Assembly (NCBI GenBank): GCA_021208265.1
Contig: JAJOJU010000034.1
Span: 1-61,182 of the forward strand
Reading direction: 5' to 3'
Source: Alphaproteobacteria bacterium
Lineage (GTDB): Bacteria; Pseudomonadota; Alphaproteobacteria; Micavibrionales; Micavibrionaceae
Length of the DNA: 61,182 nt
The first letter of the stretch is position 1. Every line of letters begins with the position of its first letter. Position numbers and translations under genes: made by a program. This document shows, in pieces, positions 8,123 to 16,791 of this stretch. The notes beneath the pieces were generated by a model. It had not been told where the DNA came from, made no database searches, and worked only from the letters and a program-made list of their open reading frames with translations.

Positions 8123-9698
8123 TTATTTCAGGGCTTTAAAAACAATGTCTTTGTTCTTATCTTCGGCATCGTTGAGGTGCCAGGCATTGCGGGCAAGGAA
8201 GACCGGGTCGCCGTCGTGATCGTTGGCAACGGCACTGCGGTTTTTATCAATGAAATCCTTAAGCGCTGCCGGATTATCAGAATATAGCCAGCGGGCGGTA
8301 TAAAGCTCGGTCTGTTCGAACTTCACGGGGATTTCATATTCCGTACGTATACGGTCACGCAGCACTTCAAATTGCAGACCGCCGACGACGCCCACCACCC
8401 AGTCAGCCCCTAACATGGGTTTGAAGACGCGCGCTGCGCCTTCTTCCGCCAGTTGCTCGAGCGCTTGCCCAGATGCTTGGCTTTGAGGGGGTCTTCGGGG
8501 CGCTGGCTTTTTGCATGAGTTCGGGAGCGAAGGATGGGATATCAGAAAAGACGAGATCCTCGCCCTCGCTAAACCCGTCACCAATCCGCAAGCCACCGTA
8601 ATTGGGGAGGCCGATGATATCGCCGGGGAAAGCTTCTTCCGCCATCTCGCGGTCTTGCGCGAAGAACATTTGCGGGGAATGGATAATCTGGAATTTGCCG
8701 GAGCGGATGTGTTTCAGCTTCATCCCGCGCTTGAATTTGCCGGAACAGATGCGGGCGAAGGCCATGCGGTCGCGGTGCTTCGGGTCCATATTTGCCTGAA
8801 TTTTGAAAATGAAGGCGGTGACTTTCGTTTCATCCGGCTGAATCAGACGGCTCTCGGTTTTCTGAGGGCGTGGCGATGGCGCAAATGCACCGATACCACC
8901 CAGCAATTCCCGCACGCCGAAATTGTTCACGGCAGAACCGAAATATACGGGCGTCAGCGTGCCTTGCAGGTAAGCCTCACGGTCAAACGCCGGGCACAGG
9001 CCACGCACCATTTCAACATCTTCGCGCAATTTGGCAAGCTGATCGGCAGGCAGCAATTTATCAAGTTGCGGGTCATCAAGCCCGGAACAGGCGATGCTAT
9101 CCACCAGCGCCTCACCTTTGGTGCGGTCAAACAGGATCAGGCTGTCATTCAGCAGATCGTAACAGCCCTTAAAGTCGCGCCCGGAGCCGATAGGCCAGCT
9201 GGCAGGGGTTACATCAAGCGCCAGTTTCTTTTCAATTTCATCCAGCAGATCAAACGGGTCAAGCCCGTCACGGTCCATCTTGTTAATAAACGTGATGATC
9301 GGCATATCGCGCAGGCGGCAGACCTCGAACAGCTTATAGGTCTGCGCTTCAATACCTTTGGCGCAATCGAGCACCATGATGGCGCTATCGACAGCCGTTA
9401 GCACGCGGTAGGTATCTTCCGAAAAATCTTCGTGGCCGGGTGTATCCAAGAGGTTATAGGTCGTACCTTTATTTTCGAAGGTCATGACGGAGGAGGCCAC
9501 GGAAATCCCCCGTTCCTGCTCCACCTTCATCCAGTCGGACCGCGCACGGCGGCGGTCACCTTTGGCCTTTACAGCACCCGCAAGCTCAATCGCGCCCCCG
9601 AACAGCAGCAGCTTTTCGGTCAGTGTCGTTTTACCGGCATCCGGGTGCGAGATAATCGCGAAGGTACGACGATTCTGAATGATCTCTTTTAAACTCAT
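8123..9698 (-). CDS. prfC: Peptide chain release factor 3 (two frameshifts)
   Basis: A translational GTPase that recycles RF1/RF2 from the ribosome. G1 is SHPDAGKTTLTE, G3 LDTPGHEDFSE and G4 FINKMDRDG. The frame breaks twice within about 35 bases (near 8497 and 8465). Adding one G at each AAG restores KDPLKAKHLGKALEQLAEEG, the usual RF3 linker, after which the C-terminal domain continues to 8123. ATG 9698 gives the family start MSLKEI. It lies downstream of sufR's divergent-looking promoter gap and is transcribed in the same direction as suf. Confidence 0.92.
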
Positions 9699-9817
9699 GG
9701 CGTTGTTTAAGCATAAACCACCAAAAAAGAACAATATTTTTTAAAAGTTTGCATTGCAGCATGAGTTCCTTAAAATGGACAGCGAACGGAAACTAAAACC
9801 ACTACGGAGAACCAGAT

Positions 9818-10144
9818 ATGCCTCGTGAGAACATGACCCCTTTGGGGCCAGACAACAAGTACGCATCCTTTTTAAAGAATAAATTCAAACTCAGCGCCGA
9901 TCAGATTATCGGTGTTTCTGAAGGCCCGGTTACGGTTTACAATCAGGGCCGAGCATCCCAAATGAACATGGTTATCGTTGAACTTACCAAATGTGATCCG
10001 ATGAAAATCCCCGAGATGCAAATGGCACTGGGAAAACAATATACCCGGTTGGGTGTGCCCACAAAGCTGATTAATTTGAAGTTTGATGAACGCATCCCGG
10101 CTGATCGCAATAATGATCCGCAACCGGACCCCGCCAACATCTAG
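9818..10144 (+). CDS. Hypothetical protein, 108 aa
   Basis: Not recognised. A soluble small protein, preceded by ACGGAGAA as a good ribosome site. Its stop TAG lies in a CTAG palindrome that also holds the stop of the convergent DUF1491 gene, so the two genes overlap by a few bases. A TTGCAT/TAAAAT pair about 60 bases upstream could be its promoter. No function can be proposed. Confidence 0.6.
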   Translation: MPRENMTPLGPDNKYASFLKNKFKLSADQIIGVSEGPVTVYNQGRASQMNMVIVELTKCDPMKIPEMQMALGKQYTRLGVPTKLINLKFDERIPADRNNDPQPDPANI

Positions 10145-10461
10145 ATCAACTCAAACGCATTTTTCATGGCGCGGTCCTCGATCTCTATAACCCAGAGATC
10201 GGGGTCCCGCTGCTTGGAGCGCTCGATCCAGGCATCAGCATCCACTTCGGAGACGATCTCTTCCTGCAGAGCTGGCGCCCATTCCAGTTTATCTTCCAGA
10301 TAATTGCGCTGCTGGGTCAATAAACGGCAGTTACCATCCAACGCATTTAATTTAACCACAATAAGACCTGACGCATAATTGCCGCGCTGCAAGATGTAAA
10401 ACGCTTGCCCACGGGTGGTCAGGTCTTTTAGCGTAGCTTCTATAACAAGGCCGATCTGCAT
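10141..10461 (-). CDS. DUF1491 family protein
   Basis: A 106-residue protein typical of alphaproteobacteria. The pattern YILQRGNYASGLIVVKL, then a WAPAL segment, and the C-terminal VDADAWIERSKQRDPDLW with following VIEIED match DUF1491. Function is not established. It is soluble and stands alone on the minus strand between two short plus-strand genes. Confidence 0.8.
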   Translation of the reverse strand: MQIGLVIEATLKDLTTRGQAFYILQRGNYASGLIVVKLNALDGNCRLLTQQRNYLEDKLEWAPALQEEIVSEVDADAWIERSKQRDPDLWVIEIEDRAMKNAFELI

Positions 10462-10503
10462 AATGTTCAGCCTATATAAAAAATAAATGAACAGGAAGAT
10501 AGC

Positions 10504-10770
10504 ATGAAAATACAGATTTCTTATGAAGGGATTCGCTTACAGGAACAGCTCCGCAGCCTGCAAGCCGCCTTTAATGATGGCGCTCTGGGCCGGGTGGTAC
10601 AGTCGCCGGGGAAAACCATTGCCGTAGAGGCCGTTCCAGGTGATGAACAGACCATCATCAACATCCTGCGCAGAGCAGGACGCGATGCGGGATTTATCAT
10701 CCTGCAGGATGATGAGAGCTTCTGTGACCTAGGCACAAAACGCTATCGCGCCCTGTCGCTTGAACATTAA
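10504..10770 (+). CDS. Hypothetical protein, 88 aa
   Basis: Not recognised. The compact alpha/beta-looking sequence begins MKIQISYEGIRL and has GKTIAVEAVPG near residue 40. It starts 42 bases from the divergent DUF1491 gene, so a short shared control region is likely. AGGAAG upstream is a plausible ribosome site. Confidence 0.55.
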   Translation: MKIQISYEGIRLQEQLRSLQAAFNDGALGRVVQSPGKTIAVEAVPGDEQTIINILRRAGRDAGFIILQDDESFCDLGTKRYRALSLEH

Positions 10771-10775
10771 GAATA

Positions 10776-10991
10776 TTAGTGAATACGGGTTTCATTAACC
10801 CATCGCTCGACAGTGAGCGATGCGTTATGCATGGAATCTTCCGGGTGGTGATAACGGTAAACACGCACAGCCGCATCCATAGCCACATGAGCTGGAACAT
10901 CATCAAGCAAGCGGTAGGCCTGCATCACGGCTTTATAACAAGCGCAATCCGCAGGGGCTTTTACACCGTTTTCAAATGTAATTTCACACAT
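10776..10991 (-). CDS. Conserved hypothetical protein, 71 aa, downstream of fur
   Basis: A small soluble protein with the pattern PAHVAMDAAVRVYRYHHPED followed by TVERWV, which I have seen in other alphaproteobacterial genomes without a known role. It starts 2 bases after the fur stop and is surely co-transcribed with it, suggesting a link to metal or stress response. Two cysteines and two adjacent histidines are present, but no known metal motif. Confidence 0.65.
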   Translation of the reverse strand: MCEITFENGVKAPADCACYKAVMQAYRLLDDVPAHVAMDAAVRVYRYHHPEDSMHNASLTVERWVNETRIH

Positions 10992-10993
10992 GA

Positions 10994-11398
10994 TTACTTC
11001 TTCAGTTTCTTGCCGTAGAGCTCCAGACGGTGGTCAATCAGCTCATACCCCAGTTCGCGGGCGATTTTTTCTTTAAGCACTTCAAGCTCACTATTCTGGA
11101 ATTCGATAACCTTACCGGTTTCAAGATCGATCAGGTGATGATGGTGATCCCAGTTAAGTTCATAACGGGAATAACCTTCCTGAAACTCATGACGGATCAC
11201 AAGATCAAGTTCATCCAGCAGGCTCAGCGTACGGTACACGGTAGCAATGCTAATGGAATCATCAAGCTTTTTAGCGCGTTCGTAAACATCTTCCACCGAA
11301 GGGTGGTCGGCTGAATCCCCCAAGACCTGAAGGATCGTTTTACGCTGGCCCGTCATACGCAGGCCAGCTTCGGCGCATCTTTTTTCCAGTGAAGTCAT
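10994..11398 (-). CDS. fur: Fur-family transcriptional regulator
   Basis: 134 residues: an N-terminal winged helix (GLRMTGQRKTILQVL, SIATVYRTLSLLDEL) and a dimerisation domain with HHHHLIDLETGKVIEF. The CxxC pairs that hold structural zinc in enterobacterial Fur are missing, as is usual for alphaproteobacterial Fur/Mur. It could respond to iron or manganese; sequence alone does not decide. It is downstream of the PAS kinase in the same direction. Confidence 0.88.
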   Translation of the reverse strand: MTSLEKRCAEAGLRMTGQRKTILQVLGDSADHPSVEDVYERAKKLDDSISIATVYRTLSLLDELDLVIRHEFQEGYSRYELNWDHHHHLIDLETGKVIEFQNSELEVLKEKIARELGYELIDHRLELYGKKLKK

Positions 11399-11440
11399 CA
11401 GGTGTTTCCTTTTACATTTTAAGTCAAAGGAAAGATACGA

Positions 11441-13006
11441 CTACTCCGCCAGATGTGCAAGGTTTGAGTTCTCATCGCCCGGCAAAACAGGCTTGGGCTT
11501 TTTGTGAACAACGCGTTCAGACGGCAGGCGCACGATAACGATAGTCCCCTGCCCCGTATCGGATTCCACTTCCAGCGTGCCGTCATGAAGATCCACCATC
11601 GCCTTGGCAAGCGGCAATCCCAATCCGGTGCCTTGCTGCGAACTGTTTTCAGGGCGGTCAGACACCTGCCCGAACGGCTCCAGCGCCTGTTTGATTTTTT
11701 CCTTGGGGATACCTACGCCGCGGTCAACCACCCGGCAAACCAGATCGCCCGTTTCAGCCAGCATGGCGGTAACATCAACCTTGCAACCGGCATGGGAAAA
11801 TTTAAGCGCGTTTGTTACCAGATTGATAAACACCTGACGCAGCAATCGCTGGTCTGCCACAAGATTCGGCAGGCGGTCTTCAATCTCGGTATGGATGGTA
11901 ATGTTATTACCAAAGGCGCGGGATGCCATCATGCGCGTGACCGATTCAATCAGGTTACGCAAATCAACTTCGCTTTCATCCAGTTCGATCCGCCCGGCTT
12001 CGATCTTGGACATATCGAGAACCTCATTGATAATCTCCAGCAAATGTTTGCCGCTATTGGATATATCTTCCAGATATTCCGCATATTTCGGATGCCCCAG
12101 CGCGCCGAAGGTTTCCTTCACCATCATATCCGAAAAGCCGATAATGGCATTCAGCGGCGTGCGAAGTTCATGCGACATATTGGCAAGGAACGCAGATTTC
12201 GCACGGTTGGCGGTGTCTGCCTGATCTTTCGCAATACGCAGCGATATCTCCATCTGCTTCCTGAGCGTAATATCCATCACCGTTGTTACCTGAAAACGCC
12301 TGCGGTGGGAAAGCTCCAGTGTTGCCGTTGTAAACAGCGCATTGGCGATACCGCCATCTTTACGGATCAGTTTCATTTCACCGGATGTCCGCACCCCGGT
12401 CTTGATGAATTCTTCGTGGTTTTTCTTGGCGGCTTCGCGCTCATCCGGCGTCACCAGGCTTGAAACTTCCGCACTGATAAGTTCTTCCCGCTGCCAGCCA
12501 TAGGCCCGCACGAAGGCATCATTCACCCGCACAATACGGGAATTTGAATCCGTCACAACGATACCGATTTCGGAAACATCGAAAACGGATGTCAGAAGCG
12601 ATATGGCGTCATCACGTTCCCGCTGCAGAACAGATTGATCGGCGATGTCCGGCTGCCCCAGAACGTCCAGATATTCCACATCCCCCGTATCATTCAAAAT
12701 GGGGCTAATCAGAAAGCTGTATACCCGCATGTTACCCGGCACACCGGGCAAGGCCTGAATGGTCACAACCTTTTTACGGGCGGCGCAGACTTCGAATGTC
12801 TGCTCAAATTGCAGAACATTTTCATCATCCATAAATTCCTTGATGTCATTCCCGACCACTTGTTCATAGGTACGGCCAAAATATTCCAGCGCCGGCGCAT
12901 TCACCTCAATCGCCTTATAAGCCCCTTCCGCCGAGGGCTTGATAATCAGTCGCGGCACAGGCATGTGCGCGAAAAGCTTCTGATGATCTATGCTGTTCTG
13001 TACCAT
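11441..13006 (-). CDS. PAS-domain sensor histidine kinase, PleC/PdhS-like
   Basis: 521 residues, cytoplasmic, with no membrane span. Two PAS domains (about 12-115 and 135-255) precede a HisKA domain with the H-box NMSHELRTPLNAIIGFSDMM near residue 280. The HATPase has an N-box (INLVTNALKFS), G1 (DRGVGIP) and G2 (GTGLGLPLA). The H-box region followed by FGALGHPKYAEYLEDI is typical of PleC/DivJ/PdhS cell-cycle kinases. It has no receiver domain and no adjacent response regulator. It lies 12 bases after the diguanylate-cyclase-like gene, suggesting a signalling operon. Confidence 0.9.
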   Translation of the reverse strand: MVQNSIDHQKLFAHMPVPRLIIKPSAEGAYKAIEVNAPALEYFGRTYEQVVGNDIKEFMDDENVLQFEQTFEVCAARKKVVTIQALPGVPGNMRVYSFLISPILNDTGDVEYLDVLGQPDIADQSVLQRERDDAISLLTSVFDVSEIGIVVTDSNSRIVRVNDAFVRAYGWQREELISAEVSSLVTPDEREAAKKNHEEFIKTGVRTSGEMKLIRKDGGIANALFTTATLELSHRRRFQVTTVMDITLRKQMEISLRIAKDQADTANRAKSAFLANMSHELRTPLNAIIGFSDMMVKETFGALGHPKYAEYLEDISNSGKHLLEIINEVLDMSKIEAGRIELDESEVDLRNLIESVTRMMASRAFGNNITIHTEIEDRLPNLVADQRLLRQVFINLVTNALKFSHAGCKVDVTAMLAETGDLVCRVVDRGVGIPKEKIKQALEPFGQVSDRPENSSQQGTGLGLPLAKAMVDLHDGTLEVESDTGQGTIVIVRLPSERVVHKKPKPVLPGDENSNLAHLAE

Positions 13007-13018
13007 GTGTTATTCAGG

Positions 13019-13923
13019 TTAATTGCTTGTCTCGATGAATTTTTGCAAGGGGCTGATCTCGAAATACTCCAGAACGGTTCCGGTAGAATTCTTCATATTA
13101 TCAAGGTCATCATTCAAATTACGGAGCATCTCGTCCACATCCTGCTCCGGCACGGGCTCGGCAATACAGCAGGAAAGGGTAAGCGGCACCTTGCGCCCAC
13201 CCAGCTTTAGAATCTCCTCGCGCTCTTCCAGAAGCTCCTTCAGGCGTTCCAACGCCGAGATACCGCCGCTCATATCCGCTTGACGCAGGCACAGTGCGAA
13301 TTTATCCTCCTGCGTGCGGTAAGCATCATCGAATGTCCGCAAACTCTGCTTCATCAGCGATGCCACCAGCTTTAAATACTCGCGCGCTCGGCAACCGAGT
13401 ACTCACGGATAATTTCTTCATATTGATCAATACGTGTCATGGCGACGGTGAATGATTTACCGGAGCGCTCCAGACGGTCCAATTCTTTTTTCAAGTCCTT
13501 ACGCAGCTGGCGCCAGTTACGCACACCGGTCAGCGCGTCCAGCCCGCCATCTTCAAGAATAGAGTCATGCTCATAGGCCCTTACCTGAGAACAAAACTGT
13601 AAATGAAGGGTATTTAGTTTTTCAAAATCATCTGCCGAAATCGCACGGCGCGATGATGCCGCGCCGCCGATAAGCCTCTCGGCCTCTTCATGCAATTGAT
13701 AATATATCTTTTGCAAGGCATCCAGCGCCGGGCGGTCAACGAATTCCTTATTCTGAGCTTTATGAAACCAGGCATGGAATGATGCCAGACGCTCTACCGC
13801 CCCAGGCGGGTAGGCTTGCGGATATAAAAGCTGTTTCTGCAAAGTATTATACCAATCGAGGTGATCCCCCAAAACAGGCATAATATCGTTCAGATTCTCG
13901 GTAGCGTTATATTCCAATGGCAT
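13019..13923 (-). CDS. CZB-like / degenerate GGDEF protein (frameshifted)
   Basis: The N-terminal ~100 residues are helical with spaced histidines (DHLDWYNTL, FHAWFHKA, YQLHEEAERL), resembling the CZB zinc-sensing fold. A GGDEF-type domain follows, beginning LDALTGVRNWRQL. The frame breaks near 13380; one added base gives AEREYLKLVASLMK and continues to 13019, about 301 residues in all. The catalytic GGDEF loop reads QEDKF, so it is probably not an active diguanylate cyclase. An N-terminal sensor with a silent output domain is the simplest reading. Confidence 0.7.
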
Positions 13924-13998
13924 AAGGTAAAATCCTTAAAAAGAGAGTTCTCCGCCTCTAGAGTATACGCGAAAGATTGACCGTTGGTTAACGGGTTT

Positions 13999-15186
13999 TT
14001 ATTTACCGAGCCACTCTTTTTCAAGCGCATCCAGAGTACCCGCCCGAATGGCCGCCCGAACCTCACGCATCAGGCGGTTGATAACAGCTACGTTATGCTG
14101 GGCCAATATCTGCATACCTAGAATTTCGTCCGCTTTAAACAAGTGATGGATGTAAGCTTTGGAAAAATAGTTGGAGCATGACAAATCCATCGATGGATCA
14201 AGCGGCTCCGGGTCATCGCGGTAACGGGCGTTCTTGATGTTGATTGTCTCACCACGCACGCCTTTTATGTAAGCCGCACCATGGCGGGCCAAACGAGTTG
14301 GGATCACGCAATCGAAGGTATCAATCCCATAGCGCACAAACCGGAACACATCCTTAATCTGCCCGATACCAAGGAAATGCGTGGGCCGCGTCAGATCAAG
14401 CCCGTCCATGCTCCATTCCACGGCGTTCGTCATTTCCTCATCCGTGCCGCCCAGACAACCGCCCACGGCATTGCCGAAATAGGGGCGATCCTTAATATAG
14501 GCAGCGCTGTAACGGCGTAAATCCTCATACACCCCGCCCTGCACAATACCGTAAAGCGCCTGCGTTCCCTTATGATGGCGCTCGAACTCAGTCAGGCAGC
14601 GGTCACCCCAACGCATGGAGCGTTCCATAGAGCGCGCGGTGTAATCCTTCGTCACGTGATAGGGCGTACATTCATCAAACTGCATGAACAGATCAGCGCC
14701 CAATTTGACCTGAATTTCGGTGGAGCTTTCGGGTGTGAGCTTTATTTTTTCGCCGGAAACGTAGGAACGGAACGTACAGCCCTCTTCCGTTATCTCCATC
14801 AGGGAATTCTTACCCTCTTCCACCTTTTGTTTCTTGCCTTTGATTTCATTGGCGAAGATCCCATCCCCCATGGAAAAAACCTGAAAGCCGCCGGAATCAG
14901 TCAGCATTGGGCCGTCCCAGCCGGTGAATTTATGAAGCCCGCCCATCTTTTGAATGAGATCAGCCCCCGGCTGAAGCATCAAATGATAGGTATTGGCGAG
15001 GATGATATCCGTCTGCGCTTCGCGCATCTGGGTGGGTGACAAGGCTTTGATGGCGGCCTTGGTGCCGCAGAAAATGTAATTCGGTGTTTCGATAGTTCCA
15101 TGCGGCGTGGTCAGGATACCCGTCTTGGCACGGGATTTTGAATCCTGATACGTAATCTCGAAATTAAAATTCGGATAAGTGAGCAT
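13999..15186 (-). CDS. tgt: tRNA-guanine transglycosylase, atypical
   Basis: Exchanges guanine-34 of tRNAs with GUN anticodons for a 7-deazaguanine base. Asp97 in LTDSGGFQVFS and the nucleophile Asp292 in DTFDCVIPTR are kept, as is QGGVYEDLR. Three features are unusual: about 20 extra residues at 108-128; VGGCLGGT at 241-248 where preQ1 enzymes have VGGLAVGE; and a zinc region at 330-338 with only Cys337 where CxCxxC is normal (His364 remains). ATG 15186 is used because a longer frame would start inside the rpmB terminator. Confidence 0.88.
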   Translation of the reverse strand: MLTYPNFNFEITYQDSKSRAKTGILTTPHGTIETPNYIFCGTKAAIKALSPTQMREAQTDIILANTYHLMLQPGADLIQKMGGLHKFTGWDGPMLTDSGGFQVFSMGDGIFANEIKGKKQKVEEGKNSLMEITEEGCTFRSYVSGEKIKLTPESSTEIQVKLGADLFMQFDECTPYHVTKDYTARSMERSMRWGDRCLTEFERHHKGTQALYGIVQGGVYEDLRRYSAAYIKDRPYFGNAVGGCLGGTDEEMTNAVEWSMDGLDLTRPTHFLGIGQIKDVFRFVRYGIDTFDCVIPTRLARHGAAYIKGVRGETINIKNARYRDDPEPLDPSMDLSCSNYFSKAYIHHLFKADEILGMQILAQHNVAVINRLMREVRAAIRAGTLDALEKEWLGK

Positions 15187-15202
15187 TTCTTTATTTTGCC
15201 AA

Positions 15203-15232
15203 TAAAAAAGCCCGCCGGGGCGGGCCTTTCGC
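15203..15232 (-). terminator. Rho-independent terminator of rpmB
   Basis: On the minus strand GCCCGCC-CCGG-type stem pairs with GGCGGGC and is followed by TTTTTTATT. It lies 15 bases after the rpmB stop and just before the tgt start, so most rpmB transcripts should end here. Confidence 0.85.
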
Positions 15233-15246
15233 ATTAATCTACAGAA

Positions 15247-15534
15247 TTACTTCTTGGCAGATGCTGCTTCGATCTGTGATTTGTATATACGCAGAGCCGG
15301 ATCCAGCTTGGTTTTGGCCGTACCCATGATAAAGGCATCAAAACCGCCTTTATGCTCAACCGTGCGCAGGCCCGCAGCGCTGGCGCGTACACGCACCCAT
15401 TTTTGAAGGGATTCACTGAACAGGGACGTATCGCTCAAATTCGGGAGAAAACGGCGGCGTGTTCTGTTCAAAGCGTGGGACACATTGTTCCCGCTCATCG
15501 GTTCTTTTCCGGTAATCATGCAACGGCGGCTCAT
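15247..15534 (-). CDS. rpmB: 50S ribosomal protein L28
   Basis: 95 residues starting MSRRCMITGKEPMSGNNVSH, the standard L28 N-terminus, with NRTRRRFLPN and a basic C-terminal tail. Length is typical for alphaproteobacteria. ATG 15534 is chosen over an upstream in-frame start by family alignment. It stands alone with its own terminator. Confidence 0.95.
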   Translation of the reverse strand: MSRRCMITGKEPMSGNNVSHALNRTRRRFLPNLSDTSLFSESLQKWVRVRASAAGLRTVEHKGGFDAFIMGTAKTKLDPALRIYKSQIEAASAKK

Positions 15535-15616
15535 GGCGCGGTTCCTTCTATTAAATAAAGTAATAATTATCCTAAGGCTCAAGGGTATACTGCACCCCGC
15601 CCCCGAAAGTCAAGCA

Positions 15617-16684
15617 CTATGGAATAATATTCAGCATACCGCTTCTTCCGGCCCATATATAGCAGCCCAAAAGGGTTACAAGCCAGAAAATACAAGCGAT
15701 CATGACAATAAAAAGCCCGCGCTTTAAATGATGATAATCCACCTTCGCACTGGCCTTGGACGGCCCCGCCCAGACATTCTTTAGCGCAGATCCGTTTAAA
15801 TCCTTCACCGGCCCACCAAGTGAGACATTCAGCGCATAAGCCATCACGCTCAGCGGCAACCCGCCTTGCGCGTAAGGCGCGGCATTTTTAAAGGAAAACC
15901 ATGAAATCACGCTACGCCCTATTCCTGCCGCGGGTGTAATAATACTGGCAAGGGTCAATAAAAACCCGGCGAAAATAGAAGGCACAAAACCCAGAGCTTT
16001 CTCCAGCCCCGATGGCACAGCCCCAAAGCCCTTAGAAAAACCATCTTTACCAAACCGCCATGCCAGCGCTGCCAAAGCGCTATAGGTAAAAACAAACGGT
16101 AACCCACCAATGAGATACCACAAAACCGGTGCCACCAGCCCCTTATCAAACGCGCGCGCTGCCAGAGCCAACCCGGCGCGCGTAATGCCGTAATTATCCG
16201 TTGAATTGAGATTGGCCCGTGTTGTCTGAGCAATCACATAGTAAACCCCTTTTTCAGAACCCGGTTTTTCCAATACACCATACAACTTCATGAGCGATTT
16301 CCATAGCGCACCACCACTTAAGCAAAGCGATACGAACAATATCTCCGGCAGGGCATAAACCGGGTAGATTTGCGTAAAAATCTCCGCCGCGCGCCCCAAA
16401 GACACAGCTATCAAAACCACAAAACAGGTCAGCATAAACCCACGAAAAACAAGATCGGCCCTTAGACGGTGCGGATTTCCCAGTTTATCCCCTACCCTGC
16501 CGAACAGGAAAGATACGCCCTGCCACAGCAACGGCTGGGCGTTACCACGAAACGGCCCCGTAAAGAAACCCAAGCCCATAACAATAAAAATGGCGCACAC
16601 GGCAAACGGTATCCGGGCGGGGTTAAATATCCTTGTATGAATATCAGCAAGAAGAGAGGGTAAATCGGCAGCAATATCCAGCAT
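15617..16684 (-). CDS. CobD/CbiB-like integral membrane protein
   Basis: About 355 residues from ATG 16684, with several hydrophobic spans. The block TTRANLNSTDNYGITRAGLA followed by DKGLVAPVLWYLIGGLPFVF resembles the CobD/CbiB family, which attaches aminopropanol to cobyric acid. No other cobalamin gene is near. The usual pattern of acidic residues is only partly kept, so it may be a divergent paralogue with another substrate. It runs toward rpmB and is divergent from phaZ. Confidence 0.7.
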   Translation of the reverse strand: MLDIAADLPSLLADIHTRIFNPARIPFAVCAIFIVMGLGFFTGPFRGNAQPLLWQGVSFLFGRVGDKLGNPHRLRADLVFRGFMLTCFVVLIAVSLGRAAEIFTQIYPVYALPEILFVSLCLSGGALWKSLMKLYGVLEKPGSEKGVYYVIAQTTRANLNSTDNYGITRAGLALAARAFDKGLVAPVLWYLIGGLPFVFTYSALAALAWRFGKDGFSKGFGAVPSGLEKALGFVPSIFAGFLLTLASIITPAAGIGRSVISWFSFKNAAPYAQGGLPLSVMAYALNVSLGGPVKDLNGSALKNVWAGPSKASAKVDYHHLKRGLFIVMIACIFWLVTLLGCYIWAGRSGMLNIIP

Positions 16685-16791
16685 AACGAGAACCTTGGTT
16701 AAGGAAAATCTTATATAAGTGCAAAAAACTATGACTTCGTGTAAGGTAGCACTAGATTGTATCATACAACATAATTTTGAGGGATACCCCT

